A stretch of DNA of 37,825 bases from JAPKZH01 sp964537875 (GTDB lineage: Bacteria; Acidobacteriota; Aminicenantia; Aminicenantales; UBA4085). This document shows, in pieces, positions 30,507 to 37,825 of this stretch (within the stretch, counting starts at the first letter, position 1; the number at the start of each line of letters is the position of its first letter). Made by a program: the position numbers and the translations under genes. Where the stretch lies: the NCBI GenBank assembly GCA_964537875.1, contig CAZIDN010000035.1, positions 1-37,825 on the forward strand, given 5' to 3'. The notes beneath the pieces are model-generated. The model had not been told where the DNA came from. It did no database searches and saw nothing but the letters and a program-made list of their open reading frames with translations.

Positions 30507-33238
30507 CTATTTGGCAAAGAGAAAATCACCCTTGAAGTCCGCGTCGATCTTGACGGTATCTCCGTCCTTGAATTCTCCGGACAATATTTTCATGGCCAGC
30601 GGATTCTGGATGTCTTGCTGAATGGTCCTTTTGAGAGGCCTGGNNNNNNNNNNNNNNNNNNNNNNNNNNNNNNNNNNNNNNNNNNNNNNNNNNNNNNNNN
30701 NNNNNNNNNNNNNNNNNNNNNNNNNNNNNNNNNNNNNNNNNNNTTCATGGCCAGCGGATTCTGGATGTCTTGCTGAATGGTCCTTTTGAGAGGCCTGGCT
30801 CCGTAGATCGGGTCATATCCCTTGTCCGCCAGCAGATCCATAGCCCTCCGACTGATGTCGACCCCGATTTTCCGCTCTTCGAGCCTCTTCCTCAGCAGGT
30901 CGATCTGCAGATCCACGATCTTGAGAATGGAGGCTTTGGACAGCGATTTAAAGATGACGACTTCATCGATGCGGTTGAGGAATTCGGGTCGGAAATGGCT
31001 CTCCAGGATCTTCTTCACTTCCCGTTCCATCACCTCATAATCCTGGCCGAACTCCTTGATGACCTGGCTGCCCAGGTTGGAGGTCATGATGATCAGCGAG
31101 TTCTTGAAATCGATGGTCCGGCCTTTCCCGTCGGTCAGCCGGCCGTCGTCCAGGATCTGGAGCAGGATGTTGAAAACGTCGGGATGGGCTTTTTCGATCT
31201 CATCCAGGAGGATGATGGAGTACGGGCGCCGCTTGATCGCTTCCGTGAGCTGGCCGCCCTCTTCATATCCCACGTAGCCCGGGGGCGCCCCGATCAGACG
31301 GGAGACCGTGTGCTTTTCCATGTATTCGGACATGTCCAGCCTGACCATGGATTTTTCCGAATCAAAGAGAAACTCGGCGAGCGCCCGGGCCAGTTCGGTC
31401 TTTCCCACGCCCGTCGGTCCCATAAAGATGAACGACCCGAGCGGCCGTGAGGCGTCCTGGATCCCCACCCTGGCCCTCCGGATCGTGTCGGAAACGGCCC
31501 GCAGGGCATGGTCCTGGCCGACGACGCGCTGGGCCAGGTTGGACTCCATTTTGATCAGTCGTTCCACGTCGCCTTCGAGCATCTTCGAGACAGGGATGCC
31601 CGTCCATTTCGAGATCACTTCGGCCACATCCTCCTCGTCGACCTCTTCCTTGAGCATCTTCTTTGTCTTTTGGATCTCCGCCAGTTCCCGGCTCAGTCTT
31701 TCCAACTCCTTCCCCGCCTCGATCAATTTTCCGTAGCGGATTTCGGCGACCTTTTCCAGCTCGCCGCGCCGCTCGGCATTCTGCTCTTCGATCTTCAACG
31801 CATCCTGCCGTTCCTTGAGTTTTTTGGCGGCGTCGATTAGCTCTTTTTCCTTTTGCCATTGGGCCTTCAGGGCGCCGCTTTTTTCCTTCAGGTCGGCCAG
31901 CTCCTTGCTGAGCTTCTCGAGCTTCTCCTTCGAGCTCCGGTCCTTTTCCTTCTTGAGGGCCTGCCGTTCGATTTCAATCTGAAGGATCCTCCGCTCGAGC
32001 TCATCGATCTCCTCGGGGAGGCTATCGATTTCGATCCGGATGCGGGAGGCGGCTTCATCGATCAAATCAATGGCCTTGTCGGGCAGGTAGCGGCCGGTGA
32101 TATAGCGGTTGGAGAGGGTCGCGGCGGCCACCAGCGCCAAGTCCTTGATCCTGACGCCGTGGTGGATCTCGTATTTCTCCTTCAGTCCCCTCAGGATCGA
32201 GATGGTGTCTTCGACCGAAGGCTCGCCGACATAGACCTGCTGGAAGCGTCTTTCGAGGGCCGCATCTTTTTCGATGTGCTTCTGATACTCGTTCAGCGTC
32301 GTGGCGCCGATGCAGCGAAGCTCTCCCCTGGCCAGCGGCGGCTTCAGCATATTGGACGCGTCAACGGCGCCCTCCGCCGCGCCGGCGCCGATGATGGTGT
32401 GAAGCTCATCGATGAAGAGGATGATCTCCCCTTCGGATTCCTTAATCTCTTTGAGGATGGCTTTCAGGCGGTCTTCGAATTCTCCGCGGTATTTTGTCCC
32501 GGCCACGAGCGACCCCATATCGAGCGAAATGAGCCTCTTGTTTTTAAGCGGCTGGGGGACATCGCCGTTGGCGATCCGCTGAGCCAATCCTTCGACGATG
32601 GCCGTTTTTCCCACGCCCGCCTCGCCGACGAGAACGGGATTATTTTTTGTCCGGCGGGACAGGACCTGGATGACCCGGCGGATCTCATCCTCGCGCCCGA
32701 TGACAGGGTCGAGCTTGCCCTGCCGGGCCAGGTCGGTAAAATCGCGGGTGTATTTCTGGAGGACCTGGTACTTGGCCTCGGGCTGGGGATCGGTGATCCG
32801 CTGGGTTCCCCGGACGGCTTTCAGCGCCTCAAGGACGGCTTCTTCCGTGACGCCGTTTTTCCCCAAAATCCGGCCTGCCTCGTTGGAATTGTCTTTGAGC
32901 ATGGCCAGAAACAGATGTTCCGTCGAGATATACTCGTCCTTGAGCTTATCGGCCTCCTTCTGGGCATCGCTCATGATCCGGCGCAGGGCCGAAGAGAGAT
33001 AGACTTCCACGCCCTGCACTTTCGGCATCTTTTGGAGCGACGTTTCCAGTTCTTCCAATATTTTCGACCTGTTGGCGCCGATTTTGGCCAACAGCGAGCC
33101 GACGATGTTCTCCTCCTGGGTGAGGAAACTCCAAAGGAGATGTTCGGGCTGGACTTGCTGGTGCCCCAGCTCCTCCGCCTTGGACTGGGCCATCTGGACG
33201 GCCTCCTGCGACATCACGGTGAATTTATCCCATCGCAT
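30507..33238 (-). CDS. clpB: ClpB disaggregase, interrupted by an assembly gap
   Basis: This AAA+ chaperone works with DnaK to rescue aggregated proteins. It has an N-domain (FTVMSQEAVQMAQSKAEELG) and ATPase 1 (GEAGVGKTAIVEG; ILFIDELHTIIGAG). The coiled-coil M-domain covers about residues 400-530, and ATPase 2 follows (GPTGVGKTELARAL; IILLDEIEKAHPDVF). The coding line is broken by 100 N (30644-30743) with identical 55-nt flanks. Removing 155 nt (one flank copy plus the gap) restores a frame of 858 residues ending in KIDADFKGDFLFAK and TAG at 30507-30509, the normal ClpB length. The ATG at 33238 has AAGGAG 7-8 nt upstream. Confidence 0.95.
30644..30743. other. 100-N scaffold gap with duplicated 55-nt flanks
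   Basis: The 55 nt before the gap (30589-30643) are identical to the 55 nt after it (30744-30798). The two contig ends therefore overlap and the gap contains no missing sequence. Confidence 0.97.
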
Positions 33239-33266
33239 AACTCGTCTCCTTAAAAAGGCAAGTAAA

Positions 33267-33295
33267 TAGATAAGTATTCCTGTCAAAGTTGTCAA
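33267..33295 (-). promoter_or_regulatory. promoter of clpB
   Basis: TTGACA (33290-33295, minus) and TATCTA (33267-33272) are separated by 17 nt. A second TTGACA lies 9 nt downstream of the first, giving a direct repeat. No CIRCE element is seen. The clpB ATG is 28 nt beyond the -10 box. Confidence 0.7.
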
Positions 33296-33326
33296 GTCTC
33301 AAAGCGGGGACACTCTTCACCCGAGC

Positions 33327-33552
33327 GCATCTCCATTTCCGTGAAAAAGTCTATGATGGGTGGCGCGGATGCTGCCCCGCAACGCCCGAAGCGCCTGAGT
33401 GGTGGGTAAGAAGAAGCATGATAGAAGATTTTCAAATAGCAATATTAAACCCCCTACCCCCTTGACCAATCAAGGGGGCTCTAAAAGGTCGAAGGGCGTT
33501 AGGGGCACGTCCGTGACAGGACCCATCGGACTTTTCACGGAAATGGAGATGC
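33327..33552. repeat. structured palindromic element, copy upstream of clpB
   Basis: Terminal inverted repeats of 24-25 nt (33327-33351 and 33529-33552, starting GCATCTCCATTTCCGTGA) differ only by one extra A and small end changes. Next, GATGGGT (33355-33361) pairs with ACCCATC (33521-33527), followed by unpaired GGCG and GACAGG. CGGATGCTGCCCC (33366-33378) then pairs with GGGGCACGTCCG (33502-33513) with one bulge. A separate hairpin, CCCCCTTG/CAAGGGGG (33457-33478), is nested inside. With the clpB promoter it fills the 381-nt gap 33239-33619. Confidence 0.8.
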
Positions 33553-33572
33553 TAATTTTTCCCCCTTCCCTC

Positions 33573-33600
33573 TTGACAATTGAGAAAAAATGGATATTTA
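33573..33600 (+). promoter_or_regulatory. possible promoter of the small acidic protein gene
   Basis: TTGACA (33573-33578) is a perfect -35 box and TATTTA (33595-33600) a moderate -10 box, 16 nt apart. The predicted start lies about 12 nt before the ATG at 33620. Confidence 0.4.
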
Positions 33601-33619
33601 ATTCCTTGTAGATAGGAGC

Positions 33620-33955
33620 ATGGAAGAACTCGAAATTTCTAGCTGGCTGACGCTCGACGCGCTCAAAAAAAAAGCGGAAGTCGTCGAGACGGTCGGCAAC
33701 CTGCAGACAGGCCACAGCATGTCTGTGTTCTGCAAGATCGAGGAGGACTATCTGGAGCTCGTCTACAGCGACTCGGCGGCCAATTGTCTGCGCCGCTTCG
33801 AGGACAAGGACGAGTTCGAAGCCGGCATCGAGCAGCGGAAAGAAGAAGACGGCGAGGCCCCCTTCGAAGAGGAGCGCGACTTCGATGAGGACTACGAGGA
33901 GGAGGAAGAAGAGGAAGAGGGCCACAAAGTCGAAGACGAATCCGATAATTATTGA
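33620..33955 (+). CDS. uncharacterised small acidic protein
   Basis: This is a 111-residue cytoplasmic protein with no signal peptide. The N-terminal 75 residues look folded (ISSWLTLDALKKKAEVVETV, MSVFCKIEEDYLELVYSDSA). The tail from about residue 77 is almost all Glu and Asp (FDEDYEEEEEEEEGH). I do not recognise a family. A good -35 box lies upstream, but the AGGAG is only 1 nt from the ATG, so the exact start is uncertain; the ATG at residue 34 is an alternative. It converges on mutS with a 7-nt overlap of the stop regions. It is likely real because the frame is long, has codon use like its neighbours and has its own promoter-like site. Confidence 0.6.
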   Translation: MEELEISSWLTLDALKKKAEVVETVGNLQTGHSMSVFCKIEEDYLELVYSDSAANCLRRFEDKDEFEAGIEQRKEEDGEAPFEEERDFDEDYEEEEEEEEGHKVEDESDNY

Positions 33956-36570
33956 CGGAGCTTTTCGACCAGCCGGCTGAGAAGGTTCAGGGCGGCCAGG
34001 GGGGTTAACGAGGCGACATCGCAGGAGACGAGCTCGTCTTTCATTTCCCGGAGGATCTCCTGCTCCCGGTCCTTTTGGAATAGGAGCAGCTGGCTCTTAT
34101 CGCGCTTCTTGGAAGTGCGGGCGATCCGCGGCAGCCCCGTCTCGTCCAACTCCTGTTTTTCCAGGTTGAACAGGATCTCCCGGGCCCGGCCGACAACGTC
34201 CCGTGGAATGCCGGCCAGCTTGGCCACGTGAATGCCGTAGCTCTGGTCGGAAGGCCCGGCGATGATCTTCCTTAAAAAGACCACTTCTTCTTTCCATTCT
34301 TTGACCGCCAGATGATAGTTCTTGATTCTTTTGAGGGTGAGGGCGAGCTCGGTCAGCTCATGGTAATGGGTGGCAAACAAGGTCTTGGCCCGGATCTCGA
34401 CATTCTCATGGAGGTATTCGGCCACCGCCCAGGCGATGCTTAGGCCGTCGAAGGTGCTGGTGCCGCGCCCGACCTCGTCCAGCAGGATCAGGCTCCTCGG
34501 TGTCGCGTTGTTCAGGATGTTCGCCGTTTCCAGCATCTCGACCATAAACGTGGACTGCCCAACGCTAAGAAAATCCATCGCCCCGATCCGGGTGAATATC
34601 CGGTCGACGGCGCCGATCATGCATTCCTGGGCGGGAACGAACGACCCCATCTGGGCCAGAATGCAGATCAGGGCCACCTGGCGGAGGTAGGTGGATTTGC
34701 CCCCCATGTTGGGGCCGGTGATGATCAGGATCTGGTCCTCATCCCTATTCAGGTACGTATCGTTGGGAATGAAAGGCTCGGCGTTGGCGATTTCGATGAC
34801 CGGATGCCTTCCGTTTTTTATTTTCATGATTTCGCCGGCGTTGACGTCGGGCCGGAAATAATTCCGCCGGGCGGCGAGCTCGCCCAAGGACGAATGGACA
34901 TCCAGCGCGGCGATATCGGAAGCGATTCTTTGGAGCCTGGCCGTTTCGGCGGCGATCTTCTCGCGGACATCATTAAAAAGCTTAACCTCGAGCTCGCCGA
35001 TCCGCTCCTCGGCGCGGAGGACTTTTTCCTCATATTCCTCGAGCTCGGGCGTCAGAAACCTTTCGGAGCTCACCAGGGTCTGTTTTCGGATGTAATCCGC
35101 GGGAACTTGGGGCAGATTCCGCTTCGTCACCTCGATATAATAGCCGAAGATTTTGTTGTAGCGGACTTTGAGTGAAGAAATGCCGGTGCGTTCGCGCTCC
35201 TTTTTTTCGAGGAGAGCGATAAAAGACTTGCCGGAGCGGCTGATCTCCTTCAGGTCATCCAGTTCCGGATGGAAACCATCCTTGATGATGCCGCCCTCGG
35301 TCAGGAGAAAGGCCGGCTCATCAAGAATAGCCCTGTCCAAAAGCTCGACAATGTCCCGGGCATTGTCCCAGCGGCTGCGGATGTCGCTGAAGATCGAGCT
35401 CTGGAAGGGCTCGAGCAGAGAAAATATCTTGGGCAAAGGAAGGAGGGATTTCTTGAGGGCGACAAGGTCGCGCGGGTGGGCCGCGGCTAGAGAAATCTTT
35501 CCCGCCAGCCTCTCCAGGTCCAGGATGCCTTTCAGGCTTTCCCGCAGTTCCTGGCGGGTAATGGTATCCTTGAGAGACTCCTCCACGGCATCCAGGCGGC
35601 GGCCGATCTCCGGACAATCGAGAAGGGGCTGAAGGAGCCGGCTCCGCAGCAGGCGGCCGCCCATCGGCGTCACTGTGTAATCGATCATGCCGAGGAGGGA
35701 GTTCTCGACTCGACCGTCCCTGAGGTTTTTTACGAGCTCGAGGTTCCGGATGGTGGACGCGTCCAGAACCATTTGGTCGGAGGGATGGATAAAAGAAATT
35801 TTTCGAATCAGGGCCAGGGAATCCTTACGGACTTTCTTGAGATAATAGAGCAGAGCGCCCGCCGCAGAAACGGCCAGGTTTTTATTATCGATCCCGAAGC
35901 CGGCCAAGGACTTGACGCAGAAATGGTCCATCAGGTAGTCTCTGGCCTGGGAGAATTCGAAGGCCCAGGCTTCGACGGGGCTTTTGAGCAACGCATCCAG
36001 GTCGCTCCTCTGAAGCGCCCGCCGCAGCCATTCTTCATCTCCTTCGGGAAACACCAGCTCCTTTGGGGACGTCTTAAAAAGTTCATCCGATAGCGCGTTA
36101 AAATCCTGCCCCTCCCTCTGCATGACCTTCATCTCTCCGGACGTCAGGTCGATCAGGGCCAGTCCCCAGCCATCCTCGCTGTTCGAAACGGAAACGATGT
36201 AGACGTTTTCCTTGCCGGCTTCGAGCTCCACCTCGACGGCCGTCCCCGGCGTCAGGACCTTGATAACCTCCCGCTTAACCACACCCTTGGCCGTCTTCGG
36301 GTCTTCAACCTGCTCGCAGACGGCGACCTTGTAGCCTCGCCTGAGAAGCTTCGCCAGATACGAGTTGACGGCATGATAGGGAACTCCGCACATGGGAACT
36401 TTTTGGCGCGAGGTCAGGGCGATCTCGAGGACGGCCGAGGCGATCTTGGCGTCTTCATAAAACATCTCATAAAAGTCGCCCAGGCGGAAAAAGAGGAGCG
36501 TGTCCCGGTGCTGCTTTTTGATCCGGAAATACTGCTCCATCATCGGGGTTAGGGAATTTTTCTCGGACAT
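33949..36570 (-). CDS. mutS: DNA mismatch repair protein MutS
   Basis: This 873-residue protein recognises mismatches and recruits MutL. The N-terminal mismatch-binding domain has the Phe-X-Glu motif in RLGDFYEMFYED. The connector, lever and clamp domains fill about residues 130-600. The ATPase domain carries Walker A GPNMGGKSTYLRQ, SVGQSTFMVEM, Walker B LILLDEVGRGTSTFDGLS and FATHYHELTEL. The C-terminal ~60 residues provide the dimerisation helix region. Length is normal for MutS1, and there is no Smr endonuclease domain as in MutS2. It starts 9 nt after the methyltransferase gene. Confidence 0.97.
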   Translation of the reverse strand: MSEKNSLTPMMEQYFRIKKQHRDTLLFFRLGDFYEMFYEDAKIASAVLEIALTSRQKVPMCGVPYHAVNSYLAKLLRRGYKVAVCEQVEDPKTAKGVVKREVIKVLTPGTAVEVELEAGKENVYIVSVSNSEDGWGLALIDLTSGEMKVMQREGQDFNALSDELFKTSPKELVFPEGDEEWLRRALQRSDLDALLKSPVEAWAFEFSQARDYLMDHFCVKSLAGFGIDNKNLAVSAAGALLYYLKKVRKDSLALIRKISFIHPSDQMVLDASTIRNLELVKNLRDGRVENSLLGMIDYTVTPMGGRLLRSRLLQPLLDCPEIGRRLDAVEESLKDTITRQELRESLKGILDLERLAGKISLAAAHPRDLVALKKSLLPLPKIFSLLEPFQSSIFSDIRSRWDNARDIVELLDRAILDEPAFLLTEGGIIKDGFHPELDDLKEISRSGKSFIALLEKKERERTGISSLKVRYNKIFGYYIEVTKRNLPQVPADYIRKQTLVSSERFLTPELEEYEEKVLRAEERIGELEVKLFNDVREKIAAETARLQRIASDIAALDVHSSLGELAARRNYFRPDVNAGEIMKIKNGRHPVIEIANAEPFIPNDTYLNRDEDQILIITGPNMGGKSTYLRQVALICILAQMGSFVPAQECMIGAVDRIFTRIGAMDFLSVGQSTFMVEMLETANILNNATPRSLILLDEVGRGTSTFDGLSIAWAVAEYLHENVEIRAKTLFATHYHELTELALTLKRIKNYHLAVKEWKEEVVFLRKIIAGPSDQSYGIHVAKLAGIPRDVVGRAREILFNLEKQELDETGLPRIARTSKKRDKSQLLLFQKDREQEILREMKDELVSCDVASLTPLAALNLLSRLVEKLRQ

Positions 36571-36579
36571 CCTCGGCCC

Positions 36580-37014
36580 CTAGGATTCTTCCTTGGTCAT
36601 TTTTTTCCTGGCCCTGACAAAATAGCCTTCGACGAGCGTATCCTGAGGATAATAATTCCAGATGATGTTCCAGACTTTGCTCTTCCGGACGGGAATGATC
36701 TCCACCTCGAAGCCCTCGAGCAGATCTTTGAGGGCCAGGTCGCTGAACCGGTAGTACTCGGCGCCATGGCGGGGAAAGCAAAAGGGCACGGTGATATAGA
36801 GGAAGCCTCCGGGTTTAAGGACACGTTTGATCTCTTCGACGGCCCGATGGGGATCGCGGAGATGCTCCAGCACGTCGAGAGCCAGGACTGTGTCAAAACT
36901 CGCCTCTTCGAGCCCGGTAGGGCCCTGGATATCCGCGACAAGGTCGGGATGACAATCGGGGTTGACATCGAGCCTCACGGCGTCCCCTCCGTATTTTCGC
37001 CATCCGCAGCCCAC
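36580..37014 (-). CDS. class I SAM-dependent methyltransferase, possibly frameshifted at its start
   Basis: This protein of at least 144 residues has SAM motif I VGCGWRKYGG, motif II LDVNPD, ASFDTVLALDVLEHLRDP (motif IV) and EIKRVLKPGGFLYITVPF (motif VI), as in methyltransferase-11/25-type enzymes. In frame, only a GTG at 37014 is available, directly inside motif I, with a TAA just upstream. Adding one base in the GGGAA at about 37026-37030 would join an ATG at 37043 and give MCNFKGNILDVGCGW, a natural start. Either the gene carries a real frameshift, there is a sequence error, or the GTG is used. The substrate is unknown. The 233-nt upstream gap (37015-37247) shows nothing else. Confidence 0.75.
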   Translation of the reverse strand: MGCGWRKYGGDAVRLDVNPDCHPDLVADIQGPTGLEEASFDTVLALDVLEHLRDPHRAVEEIKRVLKPGGFLYITVPFCFPRHGAEYYRFSDLALKDLLEGFEVEIIPVRKSKVWNIIWNYYPQDTLVEGYFVRARKKMTKEES

Positions 37015-37247
37015 ATCCAGGATGTTCCCTTGAAGTTACACATGTCCGGCTAAAAGCCTATCCCTTCTCTTCCGCCAGTATGTTTTTCCCTTATGTCGCA
37101 TCGCTCGAACGGTTTCTTACCCCCGCATTATATGGGGAATCGCCCGGCTAGGCAAGACTCGCTTGGACCGACATTACCCGGACGAACAGATGTTCGATGA
37201 CGCAACGAAGTTCGCCTCGCCGCTCAAATTTGGCAGCGGCCGCTCCT

Positions 37248-37775
37248 CTACAGCTTGAGCGTCAGTCGGTATCGGTAGCCCAGGTCCTTTAAATGGAACT
37301 GCAGTGATTTGATGACCTTGATCTCGGGCAGGTTCCACTTGGCGATACAGGCATAGACTTCCTTATGCCCTTGCTGGATGGCATAGTCGATGATTTTCAG
37401 ATGGAGGGCCTTGGAGATGCCCCGGTTCCGGTACGGCTTGGAGACGAATGTGATTTGGAGATAAAACTCGGGCGGCCTCCAGCCCGGAGACATCGGAAGG
37501 ACATCGTACATATTATCGATCTCCGGAGCACCCAGAGAGGGATAGCCCATGAGATAGCCGACCACCTTCTTGTCGACGACCGCCACGAACGTCTTGTACT
37601 TGTTTCCGGGCCGCAGATAGCGGTTGCGGTAGTCGTCGACCCCGGACTGGATGCTGACGGAATGAAACTTCTCGGCGAGCTCGGCCTCCAGCTCTCGAAC
37701 AAGACCCAGGATTTGCTCCTCATCCTTCGGCCGGTATTCGCGGACGATGAACTTGAAGTCCTTTTTTTCCTTCAT
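37248..37775 (-). CDS. GNAT-family N-acetyltransferase
   Basis: This 175-residue protein has the GNAT fold. After IVREYRPKDEEQILGLVREL (strand 1 and helix 1) comes FVAVVDKKVVGYLMGYPS. Motif A follows in LQITFVSKPYRNRGISKALH, where RNRGIS is the acetyl-CoA pyrophosphate loop (R/QxxGxG/A with Ser at the last position). The C-terminal YACIAKWNLPEIKVIKSLQF completes the fold. The acceptor substrate cannot be inferred. AAGGA lies about 10 nt before the ATG. The gene ends 233 nt before the methyltransferase, so co-transcription is uncertain. The last 50 nt of the window show no further gene. Confidence 0.88.
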   Translation of the reverse strand: MKEKKDFKFIVREYRPKDEEQILGLVRELEAELAEKFHSVSIQSGVDDYRNRYLRPGNKYKTFVAVVDKKVVGYLMGYPSLGAPEIDNMYDVLPMSPGWRPPEFYLQITFVSKPYRNRGISKALHLKIIDYAIQQGHKEVYACIAKWNLPEIKVIKSLQFHLKDLGYRYRLTLKL

Positions 37776-37825
37776 CCGTATGTTCCTTTTCGGCCGATGA
37801 AGAGAGATGGAAGACGACCGAAATA

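Noticed and set aside
31853..33253. A 466-residue open frame antisense to clpB
   Set aside because: It is a shadow of ClpB coding sequence with no domains of its own.
33371..33384. GCTGCCCCGCAACG, which resembles the conserved core of cobalamin riboswitches
   Set aside because: The other conserved riboswitch segments are absent. The sequence is part of a repeat stem, and the sister copies do not carry it.
1..37825. CRISPR array, prophage, integrase or toxin-antitoxin locus
   Set aside because: No regularly spaced direct repeats, and no proteins of these kinds, were found on either strand.

Overview
The window is about 37.8 kb of chromosomal sequence from a Gram-negative (diderm) bacterium. 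The evidence is an MsbA-type lipid flippase, a FadL-type outer-membrane channel, a PilQ secretin, several lipoprotein signal peptides and a type IV pilus pilMNOPQ operon. The sequence looks like a draft or metagenome assembly, because it carries a 100-N scaffold gap flanked by an exact 55-nt duplication. My best guess for the lineage is Acidobacteriota or Aminicenantia-like, from general gene style only; this was not tested. There is no phage, plasmid, CRISPR array or insertion sequence with a transposase.

Layout. 0.2-2.5 kb (+): a POT-family peptide transporter and a TIGR01777-type NAD-dependent epimerase. 2.5-5.8 kb (-): a five-gene operon of lipoprotein, ECF sigma factor, zinc-finger anti-sigma factor, secreted TPR-like protein and small secreted protein, ending at a clear intrinsic terminator. 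Three of its products are exported and share one C-terminal domain. 5.9-6.2 kb (-): an RRM RNA-binding protein. 6.4-6.7 kb: a large nested palindromic element. 6.8-8.5 kb (+): signal peptide peptidase SppA. 8.5-11.3 kb (-): protein-isoaspartate methyltransferase, phosphohexomutase and FtsB/DivIC, with a second palindromic element between the first two. 11.5-18.3 kb (+): CoaD, then pilMNOPQ and two lipoproteins in a tight operon.

18.3-27.3 kb (-): a long operon of glycosyltransferase, DUF465/YdcH protein, an orphan Asd-like Rossmann fragment, MsbA-like ABC exporter, YicC RNase, Gmk, CoaBC, type-4 uracil-DNA glycosylase and PriA. Several junctions overlap by 4-17 nt. The PriA has lost its helicase ATPase motifs. 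27.6 kb (+): tRNA-Phe(GAA) with its own good promoter. 27.8-30.2 kb (-): GalU and a FadL-like channel. 30.5-33.2 kb (-): ClpB, split by the artefactual gap and flanked by two copies of a structured repeat. 33.6-37.8 kb: a small acidic protein (+), then MutS, a methyltransferase with a damaged start, and a GNAT acetyltransferase (all -).

Two things stand out. One is the ECF module, which looks like an envelope-stress circuit with three exported paralogous domains and a sigma-W-like promoter at its head. The other is a family of dispersed palindromic elements, three complete and one half copy. They share a core (GGGT-GGCG ... GACAGG-ACCC) whose closing stem changes sequence between copies while keeping its pairing, which suggests selection on structure.
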